Source: VXNE01 sp965206615 (lineage in GTDB: Bacteria > Pseudomonadota > Gammaproteobacteria > Pseudomonadales > Azotimanducaceae). Taken from it: 64,000 nucleotides of DNA. The stretch is from the NCBI GenBank assembly GCA_965206615.1, contig CBDBKI010000005.1, positions 2,418,001 through 2,482,000 of the forward strand. Reading direction: 5' to 3'. The notes below the pieces were generated by a model, which was not told the origin of the DNA, did no database searches, and worked only from the letters and a program-made list of their open reading frames with translations. The position numbers were made by a program, and so were the translations under genes. This document shows positions 57,301 to 64,000 of the stretch, one piece after another; the first letter of the stretch is position 1; each line of letters begins with the position of its first letter.

Positions 57301-58932
57301 TTACTCCCTGAACGCCCGTTCGAGCATCGGCCGGAAGCGCGGGTCGCAGCCGCCGCCGCCGGGCAGCAGCGAGCGGTGTTCGCCGGGCAGCCGCAGCCGA
57401 CAGAACGCCTCCGCGGCGAGCGGGTCTCCGCAGCGCAGCAGGGCGCTCGCCTGCAGCGCGACCGCCAGGCGTTCCACCCAGCCGCGCGCCGCGAACTCGA
57501 TGTCGGCAGGGGGCGCGCGCACGGTCCCCTGGAGGATGCCGATTTCCCGGTCCAGGGCCGCGTCGAGTGAGGCCGCGGCGCGCAGTTCCTCGAGGACCCA
57601 CTCCACCGTCGCCGGTTCGCGGGCGAACGCGCGCAGCACGTCGAGGCACTGCACGTTACCGCTGCCTTCCCAGATGGCGTTCACCGGCGCTTCGCGGTAC
57701 AGCCGCGCGAGGATGCGGTCCTCCATGAAGCCGCTGCCGCCGATGCACTCCATCGCTTCCGCGGTCATGGCCGGGGCGCGCTTGCAGATCCAGTACTTGC
57801 CGAGGGGTGTGAGGATGCGTACGGCGACGTCTTCGCCGGCATCGAGGGCGCGGCCGACGCGCATGGTGAGGGCCAGCGCCGCCTCGCTCTCGACGACCAG
57901 GTCCAGGAGTACGCCCTGCATGACGGGCTGCTCGGCGAGCACGCGCCCGAATGCGCTCCGGTTGCGGCAGTGATGCAGGGCCTGCACGGCCGCCTGCCGG
58001 ATGAGTGCGGACGAGCCGACCATGCAGTCGAAGCGCGTGAGGGCGACCATCCGGATGATGTTGGCGACCCCGCGCCCGGGCTCTCCGATCAGCCAGGCGG
58101 ATGCGTCGAAGAGTTCCATCTCGGCGGACGCGTTCGAGACGTTGCCCATCTTGTTCTTCAGGCGTTGCAGCTCGAACGGGTTGCGGGTGCCGTCGGGGCG
58201 CCAGCGCGGCATCAGGAAGCACGACAGTCCGGGCAGCGTCTGCGCCAGGATCACGAAGCCGTCGGACATGGGCGCGGAGACGAAGAACTTGTGCCCGGTG
58301 AGCAGGTATTCTTCGCCGGGGCCGCCGTTCCCGGTCGGGACGGCCGTCGTGCTGTTGGCCCGCACGTCGGACCCGCCCTGCTTCTCGGTCATGGCCATGC
58401 CGAGGGTGAGTCCGGATTTCTCCGCCATGGGCAGGTTGCGCGGATCGTAAGTGCGCGCGGTGACCCCGGGCTCCCAGGTCCGCGCGAGGTCGGGTTGCAG
58501 CCGCAGCGCAGGAACGGCAGCGAAGGTCATGGTGGTCGGACAGCCGTGGCCGGACTCCACCTGGTGCTGCAGATACTCCAGCGCCGCGCGGGCGACGTGG
58601 GCGCCCGCGCGGGAGTCGGTCCAGGGCAGGGCGTGGATGCCGCGTTCGATGGCGAGCCCCATCAGGCGGTGGTAGGCGGGGTGATAGTCGACACAGTCGA
58701 TACGGCGCCCGGCGGTGTCGTGGGAGCGGAACACCGGTCGGTTCTCGTTCGCCTGGAAGCCGAGTGCGATGACTTCCTCCGAACCGGTCAGTGCGCCGTA
58801 CTCGCGCAGCATGGGATCCGCCCAGCCGGCGCCCCCTTGCGCGACCGCACCCTGCAACGCGGCGTCGGCGAGGTAGGCGTTGTAGTCGACGAGCGGGGGT
58901 GGCTGGTTGACCACCTCGTGGGACGTTGGCAT
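57301..58932 (-). CDS. AidB-like acyl-CoA dehydrogenase
   Basis: A 543-residue flavoprotein of the AidB subfamily, longer than ordinary acyl-CoA dehydrogenases. VVNQPPPLVDYNAYLADAAL at the start and RRIDCVDYHPAYHRLM are AidB hallmarks. The FAD-binding AMTEKQGGSDVRANST, the middle-domain GHKFFVSAPMSDG and the end of the helical domain (EAMECIGGSGFMEDR, REAPVNAIWEGSGNVQ) are intact. ATG 58932 is preferred to the one at 58983 by homology. E. coli AidB binds DNA and protects against alkylation, but the E. coli C-terminal DNA-binding extension is not clear here; a fatty-acid role is possible. Confidence 0.93.
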   Translation of the reverse strand: MPTSHEVVNQPPPLVDYNAYLADAALQGAVAQGGAGWADPMLREYGALTGSEEVIALGFQANENRPVFRSHDTAGRRIDCVDYHPAYHRLMGLAIERGIHALPWTDSRAGAHVARAALEYLQHQVESGHGCPTTMTFAAVPALRLQPDLARTWEPGVTARTYDPRNLPMAEKSGLTLGMAMTEKQGGSDVRANSTTAVPTGNGGPGEEYLLTGHKFFVSAPMSDGFVILAQTLPGLSCFLMPRWRPDGTRNPFELQRLKNKMGNVSNASAEMELFDASAWLIGEPGRGVANIIRMVALTRFDCMVGSSALIRQAAVQALHHCRNRSAFGRVLAEQPVMQGVLLDLVVESEAALALTMRVGRALDAGEDVAVRILTPLGKYWICKRAPAMTAEAMECIGGSGFMEDRILARLYREAPVNAIWEGSGNVQCLDVLRAFAREPATVEWVLEELRAAASLDAALDREIGILQGTVRAPPADIEFAARGWVERLAVALQASALLRCGDPLAAEAFCRLRLPGEHRSLLPGGGGCDPRFRPMLERAFRE

Positions 58933-59006
58933 GGCGGGCCCTCCGGCGTCGACGGCGGCAGTTTCGCACAGTGCAGGCTGCAACGCGCCGGGCAGGGGCG
59001 ACCGTC

Positions 59007-60227
59007 GTGACGCAGGTCAACCGGGCCGTCGCCTTCATCTTCGTCACGGTGCTGCTGAACTCCGTGGGGTTCGGCATCGTGATGCCGGTGCTGCCCGAAC
59101 TGATCGTGGACATCACGGCCGATCCCCTGCATCAGGCGGCGCTCCACGCCGGCTGGCTGTCATTCGTGTATGCGCTGATGCAGTTCTTCTTCTCGCCGCT
59201 GGCCGGCAACCTGTCGGATCGCTTCGGTCGGCGCCCGGTACTGCTCGCTTCGCTGCTCGTCTTCGGGATCGACTATCTCATCATGGGACTGGCGCCCACC
59301 ATGGCCTGGCTCTACGTCGGACGCCTGGTCGCGGGGATCTCGGCCACGAGCTTCGCCATCGCCAACGCGTGCATCGCGGATCTCTTCCCGCCCGAGAAGC
59401 GCGCCCAGAACTTCGGTCTGATGGGCGCCGCATTCGGCGTGGGCTTCATCCTCGGCCCGGTGATCGGCGGCTTCCTCGGCGAGTTCGGACCCCGCATGCC
59501 GTTCTTCGCGACCGCCGGCATCGCGCTCGGGAACGTGGTCTTCGGCTTCTTCGCCCTCCCGGAAACGCTGTCCACGGAGCATCGGCGGCCGTTTCGACTC
59601 GCGCGTGCCAATCCGCTCGGCGCCTTTCGCCAGCTGGCGCATCTGCCGGTCGTGGTGGGGCTCCTGGGAGCGCACTGCCTCTACGCCCTGGCGCAGAACG
59701 CGCTGCCCGTGATCTGGGCGTTCTTCACGATGGAGCAGTACGGGTGGGGGCCGCGGGACGTCGGCTTCTCGCTCGGTGCGGTGGGCGTGTGCATGCTGAT
59801 CGTGCAGGGTTTCGTGATCCGTCGGGTGATCCCCGCGTGGGGTGTCGAACGGGTGGCCGTCGTCGGCCTCGTACTGGCCGTCGTCAGCTTCTTCGGCTAT
59901 GCGTTCGCCGCGCCGGTGGGCTGGACGATCTACGTATGGATCGTGGTCGGTTCCGGCATGGGTCTGGTCGGGCCGGCGGTGAACGGCATTCTCTCGCGGC
60001 ACGTCCCGCCGAATGCCCAGGGCGAGTTGCAGGGCGTGATCGGCAGCGTCGCGAGCGGCACCTTCGTGATCAGCCCGATCGTCATGACGCAGCTCTTCGG
60101 CTACTTCACGTCGCCCGCCGCACCGGTCTATTTCCCCGGCGCGGCCTTTGCCTTGTCCGGCGTGCTGGTGCTCGCGAGCCTCGCGATGGTGCGCAGGACG
60201 CTGGCGCGGCCCGCGGAGGCTGCCTGA
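59007..60227 (+). CDS. MFS drug/metabolite transporter (TetA-like, DHA1)
   Basis: A 406-residue twelve-helix transporter. Motif A is GNLSDRFGRRPVLL, motif B-like YVGRLVAGISATSFA and motif C-like FILGPVIGGFLGEFGPRMPF (DHA1 group, exporters). It starts at GTG 59007 after GGCAGGGG; the upstream frame to 58926 overlaps the divergent AidB-like gene. TetA-like members act as proton-coupled exporters, but chromosomal relatives need not give drug resistance. The next gene (ilvA) follows after about 97 bp. Confidence 0.9.
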   Translation: MTQVNRAVAFIFVTVLLNSVGFGIVMPVLPELIVDITADPLHQAALHAGWLSFVYALMQFFFSPLAGNLSDRFGRRPVLLASLLVFGIDYLIMGLAPTMAWLYVGRLVAGISATSFAIANACIADLFPPEKRAQNFGLMGAAFGVGFILGPVIGGFLGEFGPRMPFFATAGIALGNVVFGFFALPETLSTEHRRPFRLARANPLGAFRQLAHLPVVVGLLGAHCLYALAQNALPVIWAFFTMEQYGWGPRDVGFSLGAVGVCMLIVQGFVIRRVIPAWGVERVAVVGLVLAVVSFFGYAFAAPVGWTIYVWIVVGSGMGLVGPAVNGILSRHVPPNAQGELQGVIGSVASGTFVISPIVMTQLFGYFTSPAAPVYFPGAAFALSGVLVLASLAMVRRTLARPAEAA

Positions 60228-60324
60228 ATGCCGGCCACGGGGGACGGATATACTCTCGCCGCGCTGCCCGGGTCGGCGCGGACAGACAATGCCCGGCGCA
60301 GGCGTTGCACGGGACGACTGGCCA

Positions 60325-61530
60325 ATGACCGTTAGTTTCGAGGGCATCGAGAAAGCCAGGGAGCGCGTTGGCGGCAGCCTGGTACGCACGCCGCTGCTGC
60401 GGTCCGAAACGCTGTCCGCGACGTTCGGCGCGGATCTCCACCTCAAGTTCGAGAACCTGCAGTTCACGGCGTCGTTCAAGGAGCGCGGCGCGCTGAATCG
60501 CCTGCTGCTGCTCGATGACGCCGAGCGCAGCCAGGGCGTCATCGCCATGTCCGCGGGCAACCACGCGCAGGCGCTGGCCTATCACGGTTCCCGGCTCGGC
60601 ATCCCGGTGACGATCGTCATGCCGCGCTTCACGCCGAACGCCAAGGTGGCGCAGACGCGCGTGTTCGGCGCCGAGGTGTTCCTGCACGGCGAACGATTCG
60701 CCGAGACCCTGGAATACACGCACCGCCTGGCGGTCGAGCGGGGACGCATCCTGGTGCACCCGTTCGAGGACGAGGCGGTCATCGCCGGCCAGGGCACGCT
60801 CGGTATCGAGGTGCTCGAGCAGGCGCCGGACGTCGACACGCTGCTCGTTCCCGTCGGCGGCGGCGGTCTGCTGGCCGGCACCTCCGTCGTGGCCCGTGCC
60901 CTGCGCCCGGAGATGTCGATCGTGGGCGTGCAGGCCGAGCGCTTCCGCGCGGCCACGGATGCCTTCCATGGCCGGGAACGCAGCGTCGGGCGGTCCGGAA
61001 CGATCGCGGAGGGGATCGCCGTGGACGATCCCGGCCCCACCGCCATGGAGCTCATTCGCCGCAACGTCGACCACATGACGACCGTCTCCGAGAGCCACAT
61101 CGAGCGCGCCATCTTCCTGTTGCTCGAGTTCGAGAAGACCGTGACGGAAGGCGCGGGGGCGGCCGCCCTCGCCGCCGTGATCGCGGATCCGTCGGTCGCG
61201 GTCGGCAAGACGGTCCTGGTCCTCACGGGCGGCAACATCGACATGATGATCCTGTCTTCCGTGCTGCAGCGCGGGCTCGTCCGGACCCGGCGGCTGGTCC
61301 GTATCGCGGTCGAGATTCCCGACCTGCCGGGTGCGCTCGGCGAACTCACCCAGCTGCTCGGCGAACTCGACAGCAACATCGTGGACATCGTGCACCAGCG
61401 CGCCTTCGGCACGTCTTCGGTGCGCGCGACGGTCGTCGAACTGGTGCTGCAGATGCGCGGCGAGGAGCAGGTCGATGCGGTGGTGGGATCCTTGCGCGAA
61501 GCCGGCTACGACGTGCGGCTCGACGATTGA
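60325..61530 (+). CDS. ilvA: threonine ammonia-lyase with ACT-like C-terminus
   Basis: A 401-residue PLP enzyme converting threonine to 2-oxobutyrate and ammonia. The PLP Lys is about 52 in FTASFKERGALNRL, the phosphate loop is VPVGGGGLLAGT, and MSAGNHAQALA holds the substrate loop. A single ACT-like domain (about 325-401: IAVEIPDLPGALGELTQLLG) follows, as in the shorter IlvA/TdcB-like form. The start ATG 60325 gives MTVSFEGIEKAR. A VOC protein of epimerase type follows, which fits onward metabolism of propionyl-CoA from 2-oxobutyrate. Confidence 0.94.
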   Translation: MTVSFEGIEKARERVGGSLVRTPLLRSETLSATFGADLHLKFENLQFTASFKERGALNRLLLLDDAERSQGVIAMSAGNHAQALAYHGSRLGIPVTIVMPRFTPNAKVAQTRVFGAEVFLHGERFAETLEYTHRLAVERGRILVHPFEDEAVIAGQGTLGIEVLEQAPDVDTLLVPVGGGGLLAGTSVVARALRPEMSIVGVQAERFRAATDAFHGRERSVGRSGTIAEGIAVDDPGPTAMELIRRNVDHMTTVSESHIERAIFLLLEFEKTVTEGAGAAALAAVIADPSVAVGKTVLVLTGGNIDMMILSSVLQRGLVRTRRLVRIAVEIPDLPGALGELTQLLGELDSNIVDIVHQRAFGTSSVRATVVELVLQMRGEEQVDAVVGSLREAGYDVRLDD

Positions 61531-61624
61531 TTCGCCGGCCCGAGCCGGGTCGCGGCTGCGCCCGGATGCCGGACGCGGCCCACCGATGGCGTAGTAGGAT
61601 GGAACCGGGACGCAGGAGAGGCTC

Positions 61625-62059
61625 ATGATCACAGGACTGGACCACGTCGGCATCGTCGCGCACAGCATCGACGAGGCCATGGCAACGCTTGAGGGCAAGC
61701 TCGGCTTCCCGCTCGCCGGGAACACGCCCCTGCCCGATGGCGTGTTCTTCGCGCCGGAGGGCACGCACAACTATTTCTTCCAGGTCGGCAGCGGCGAGAC
61801 GCGCATCGAGGTCCTGATTCCGGTCGTCCCGGAAGCGGGCACCTACAAGTACCTGCAACGCTTCGGACCCGGCCTGCATCACTGGGGGTACGGTTGTGAC
61901 GATGTCGCGGCGGAAGCCGCCCGGCTGCGCGCACAGGGACTGCGCCAGATCGACCTCGGCGGGCGTCCGCAGGGCGGGCAGGTGACGGCGGCCTTCTTTC
62001 ACCCGAAGACCGCCGGCGGCATCCTGACGGAGCTGGTGCCGACCCGGCGCCGGGCCTGA
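61625..62059 (+). CDS. VOC-family protein, methylmalonyl-CoA epimerase-like
   Basis: A 144-residue vicinal-oxygen-chelate protein. Paired beta-alpha-beta-beta-beta units carry likely metal ligands His 7 (LDHVGIVA), Glu 62 (TRIEVLIP), His 86 (GLHHWGYG) and Glu 136 (ILTELVPT). The pattern resembles methylmalonyl-CoA epimerase, in which the second ligand is Gln, so the replacement by Glu leaves another lactoylglutathione- or epimerase-like role open. It follows ilvA by about 95 bp. A B12 receptor is elsewhere in the window, consistent with a methylmalonyl-CoA pathway. Confidence 0.88.
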   Translation: MITGLDHVGIVAHSIDEAMATLEGKLGFPLAGNTPLPDGVFFAPEGTHNYFFQVGSGETRIEVLIPVVPEAGTYKYLQRFGPGLHHWGYGCDDVAAEAARLRAQGLRQIDLGGRPQGGQVTAAFFHPKTAGGILTELVPTRRRA

Positions 62060-62094
62060 CACCCGCTCGCCGGCGGCGGGCGACGGAGCACGGA

Positions 62095-64000
62095 TCAGGC
62101 GGCGGGAGCTTCGGAGTTCGTCTCCTGGAACTGCAGCTCGTGCAGCGTGAAGTAGAGGCCGCGCGCGGCGAGCAGTTCCTCGTGCGTCCCGACTTCTTCC
62201 ACCTTGCCGTCCTCCAGGACGAGCACGCGGTCCGCCTCCTGGATGGTCTGCAGCCGGTGCGCGATCAGGATGGAGGTGCGGCCGGCGGTGAGCTTCCGTA
62301 GCGCATCCTGGATCAGGAGTTCCGTCTCCGTGTCGATGCTGGCCGTCGCCTCGTCCAGGATCAGGATCTCGGGGTCCGCCGCGAGGACACGGGCGAACGC
62401 CAGCAGTTGCCGCTGACCCTGGGAGAGATTCTGGCCGCGCTCGGAGAGCGGGGTGTCGTAGCCGCGCGGCAGCGCCGCGATGAAGTCGTGGGCGTTGACC
62501 GTCCGGGCCGCCTCGACGACGCGCTCGCGGTCGATGGCGGCGTCGCCGAGCGCGATGTTGTCGTGGATCGTCCCGGAGAAGATGTGGAAGTCCTGCAGCA
62601 CGACGCCGATGCGTCTGCGCAGGTCGTGGCTACGGATGCGGTTCAGGTCGATGTCGTCGAGGAAGATGCGCCCGTCGTCGAAGTCGTAGAAGCGCCCGAG
62701 CAGCTTGATGAGCGTGCTCTTGCCCGACCCGGTCGGTCCGACGATCGCCAGTTTCTCGCCCGCCGCGATCGTGAGCGAGACGTCCTGCAGGACGGGCACA
62801 TCGTGGTCGTAACGGAAGTCGAGGTGCTCGAACCTGACCTCGCCGCGCAGCCGTCGCGGCAGGGGGATGGGGGACGCCGGCTCGTGGATCCTCTCGTCCC
62901 AGTCGAGCGCCTGGAAGATCCGTTCGCCGCTCGCCATGGCGCGGAACAGAACGTTCAGCTGTTCGCCGAGGACCACGATGGGGTGGAACAGCATGGCGAT
63001 GAACTGCGTGAAGAGCACCACGCCGCCGAGCGTCATCTCCTCCTGGATGACGTCGCCGCCGCCGAACCAGAGCACCGCGCCGATCGCGATCGACGCCATG
63101 CTGTCGGTGAAGGCGCCGTACGCCGTCTCGAGGCGCATCGATTTCGTTTCCGCCTCGAGATTGCGCTGGTTGATCTCGGAGTAGCGCGCGTAGTTGTGGT
63201 CCTCGCGTCGCGAGAGCTGCACCACCTGCAGGCCGGCCAGGTTTTCCTGCAGGTTCTGGTTCATCGCGGAGACGGACAGCCGGACTATCCGGAACAGCAT
63301 CCGTGTCGCCCGCCGGAAATAGAACGTCACCACGGCGATGAGGGGCAGGGCGAGCAGCAGGATGCACGTCAGCCTGACGCTGACCGAGAACATGATGACG
63401 AGTGCCACGAGGAACGGCGCGAACTCGCCGATCAGCGTGCCGAGGCCGCGCAGCAACTCGTAGAGGGCCTCGATGTCGTTGGTCACCCGCGTCATCACGC
63501 GCCCGACCGCGACGCGGTCGTAGAAGGAAGAAGGCCGCGTCTCGAGATGGCGGAAGAGGTCGAGCCGCAGGTCCCGCAGGCCCTTGATGACCGACGTGAT
63601 GAGGGTCATGCGGTGCGCGTGCACGGTGACGGCCCAGGCCAGTTGCAGCATCACGTAGAGGCAGCAGGCCGCCAGCAGCGGCGGGATGTCGAGGCCCGTC
63701 GAGATGGCGACGGTCAGGTCGACCATCCCCATGTCCGGCGTGCCCGTATCGGTGTTACCGCCGATCACGTAGTCGATGCCGACCAGGGAGATCACCACCG
63801 GCAGCAGGATCTGCAGGGTCGATGCCACCAGGACGAGCACTGCGCTCACGCACAGCGTGACGCGATAGGGACGCAGCCAGTGCAGCAGGCGACGCAGCAG
63901 CGACACGTTCATCACCGCGCCGGTGAGTTCGGCGTCGAACATCGAGTGGTCGCGCCGCTGTGCCGGACCCGGGCCGGCCGTGGGCTGGGAGGTCGCTTCG
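62095..64000 (-). CDS. ABC exporter, fused permease-ATPase (start beyond window edge likely)
   Basis: At least 615 residues from ATG 63942, but the same frame is open to the window end (QRRDHS before FDAELTG), so the true start is probably outside. Six transmembrane helices (about 20-320) precede a nucleotide-binding domain: Walker A GPTGSGKST, Q-loop VLQDFHIF, signature NLSQGQRQ, Walker B ILILDEATASID and His switch LIAHRL. This is an MsbA/MDR-like half-transporter that works as a homo- or heterodimer for lipid, drug or peptide export. The stop is at 62095 and it is convergent with the VOC gene. Confidence 0.92.
   Translation of the reverse strand, partial: EATSQPTAGPGPAQRRDHSMFDAELTGAVMNVSLLRRLLHWLRPYRVTLCVSAVLVLVASTLQILLPVVISLVGIDYVIGGNTDTGTPDMGMVDLTVAISTGLDIPPLLAACCLYVMLQLAWAVTVHAHRMTLITSVIKGLRDLRLDLFRHLETRPSSFYDRVAVGRVMTRVTNDIEALYELLRGLGTLIGEFAPFLVALVIMFSVSVRLTCILLLALPLIAVVTFYFRRATRMLFRIVRLSVSAMNQNLQENLAGLQVVQLSRREDHNYARYSEINQRNLEAETKSMRLETAYGAFTDSMASIAIGAVLWFGGGDVIQEEMTLGGVVLFTQFIAMLFHPIVVLGEQLNVLFRAMASGERIFQALDWDERIHEPASPIPLPRRLRGEVRFEHLDFRYDHDVPVLQDVSLTIAAGEKLAIVGPTGSGKSTLIKLLGRFYDFDDGRIFLDDIDLNRIRSHDLRRRIGVVLQDFHIFSGTIHDNIALGDAAIDRERVVEAARTVNAHDFIAALPRGYDTPLSERGQNLSQGQRQLLAFARVLAADPEILILDEATASIDTETELLIQDALRKLTAGRTSILIAHRLQTIQEADRVLVLEDGKVEEVGTHEELLAARGLYFTLHELQFQETNSEAPAA

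Noticed and set aside
1..64000. tRNA, rRNA or CRISPR loci
   Set aside because: No cloverleaf-like sequence, rRNA signature or regularly spaced repeat was seen by eye; tRNAscan or Infernal could still find one.

Overview
The window is GC-rich, gene-dense bacterial chromosome. A btuB-type TonB receptor under a cobalamin riboswitch, lipA, cysS, M17 leucyl aminopeptidase, an AidB-like acyl-CoA dehydrogenase, SPOR and HNH proteins, and many lipoproteins with clear lipoboxes all point to a Gram-negative proteobacterium. An uncultured marine or host-associated gammaproteobacterium is my best guess, but that is inference. I found no rRNA, tRNA, CRISPR array, prophage or intact transposase.

Layout. 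1-6.2 kb (+): the end of an acyl-CoA dehydrogenase, two exported DUF3604 (PHP-like) proteins and a membrane-anchored hendecad coiled-coil protein. 6.3-12.6 kb (-): an operon of DUF3604, membrane-anchored peptidylprolyl isomerase and HupE/UreJ, then an overlapping nicotinamidase/nicotinate phosphoribosyltransferase pair for NAD salvage. 12.7-27.2 kb (-): a peptide/opine-type ABC importer (permease, fused permease-ATPase, second ATPase) with three paralogous binding lipoproteins and three formylglycine-type sulfatase lipoproteins, one of them a tandem copy. This looks like a uptake and desulfation locus for a sulfated compound. 27.1-28.2 kb: an internally deleted CmcJ/NvfI-type oxidoreductase and a NIPSNAP-like protein. 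28.3-33.2 kb (+): a ThDP enzyme, an MFS transporter, a GrdB/PrdB-like selenoprotein interrupted by an in-frame UGA, and a glutathione S-transferase. 33.3-39.8 kb (-): a second GST, TauD-like dioxygenase, MelB-like carrier, a second HupE and peptidylprolyl isomerase pair, and an SDR. 39.9-48 kb: mixed transport and housekeeping genes (EamA, Nudix, peroxiredoxin, cupin, SPOR, hot-dog dehydratase, HNH, Nramp-like, M20 peptidase). 48-64 kb: riboswitch-btuB, SDR, cysS, a HEPN-like two-gene pair, aminopeptidase, lipA, NADAR, AidB-like enzyme, MFS, threonine ammonia-lyase, VOC protein and an ABC exporter.

Two things stand out. First, one gene at 31293-32486 is very probably a selenoprotein: a UGA sits in a UPNC redox motif, is followed by a hairpin at SECIS-like distance, and conserved sequence continues in frame. 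Normal gene calling would split or discard it. Second, seven dispersed elements share one architecture. Each outer arm begins GTAG and folds into an 8-bp hairpin with loop CTTGT, and the two arms face each other. This is the layout of REP/BIME elements moved by RAYT (Y1) transposases. They lie at gene ends, supply stop codons to three genes, form the N-terminus of one binding protein, and bound a tandem sulfatase duplication.
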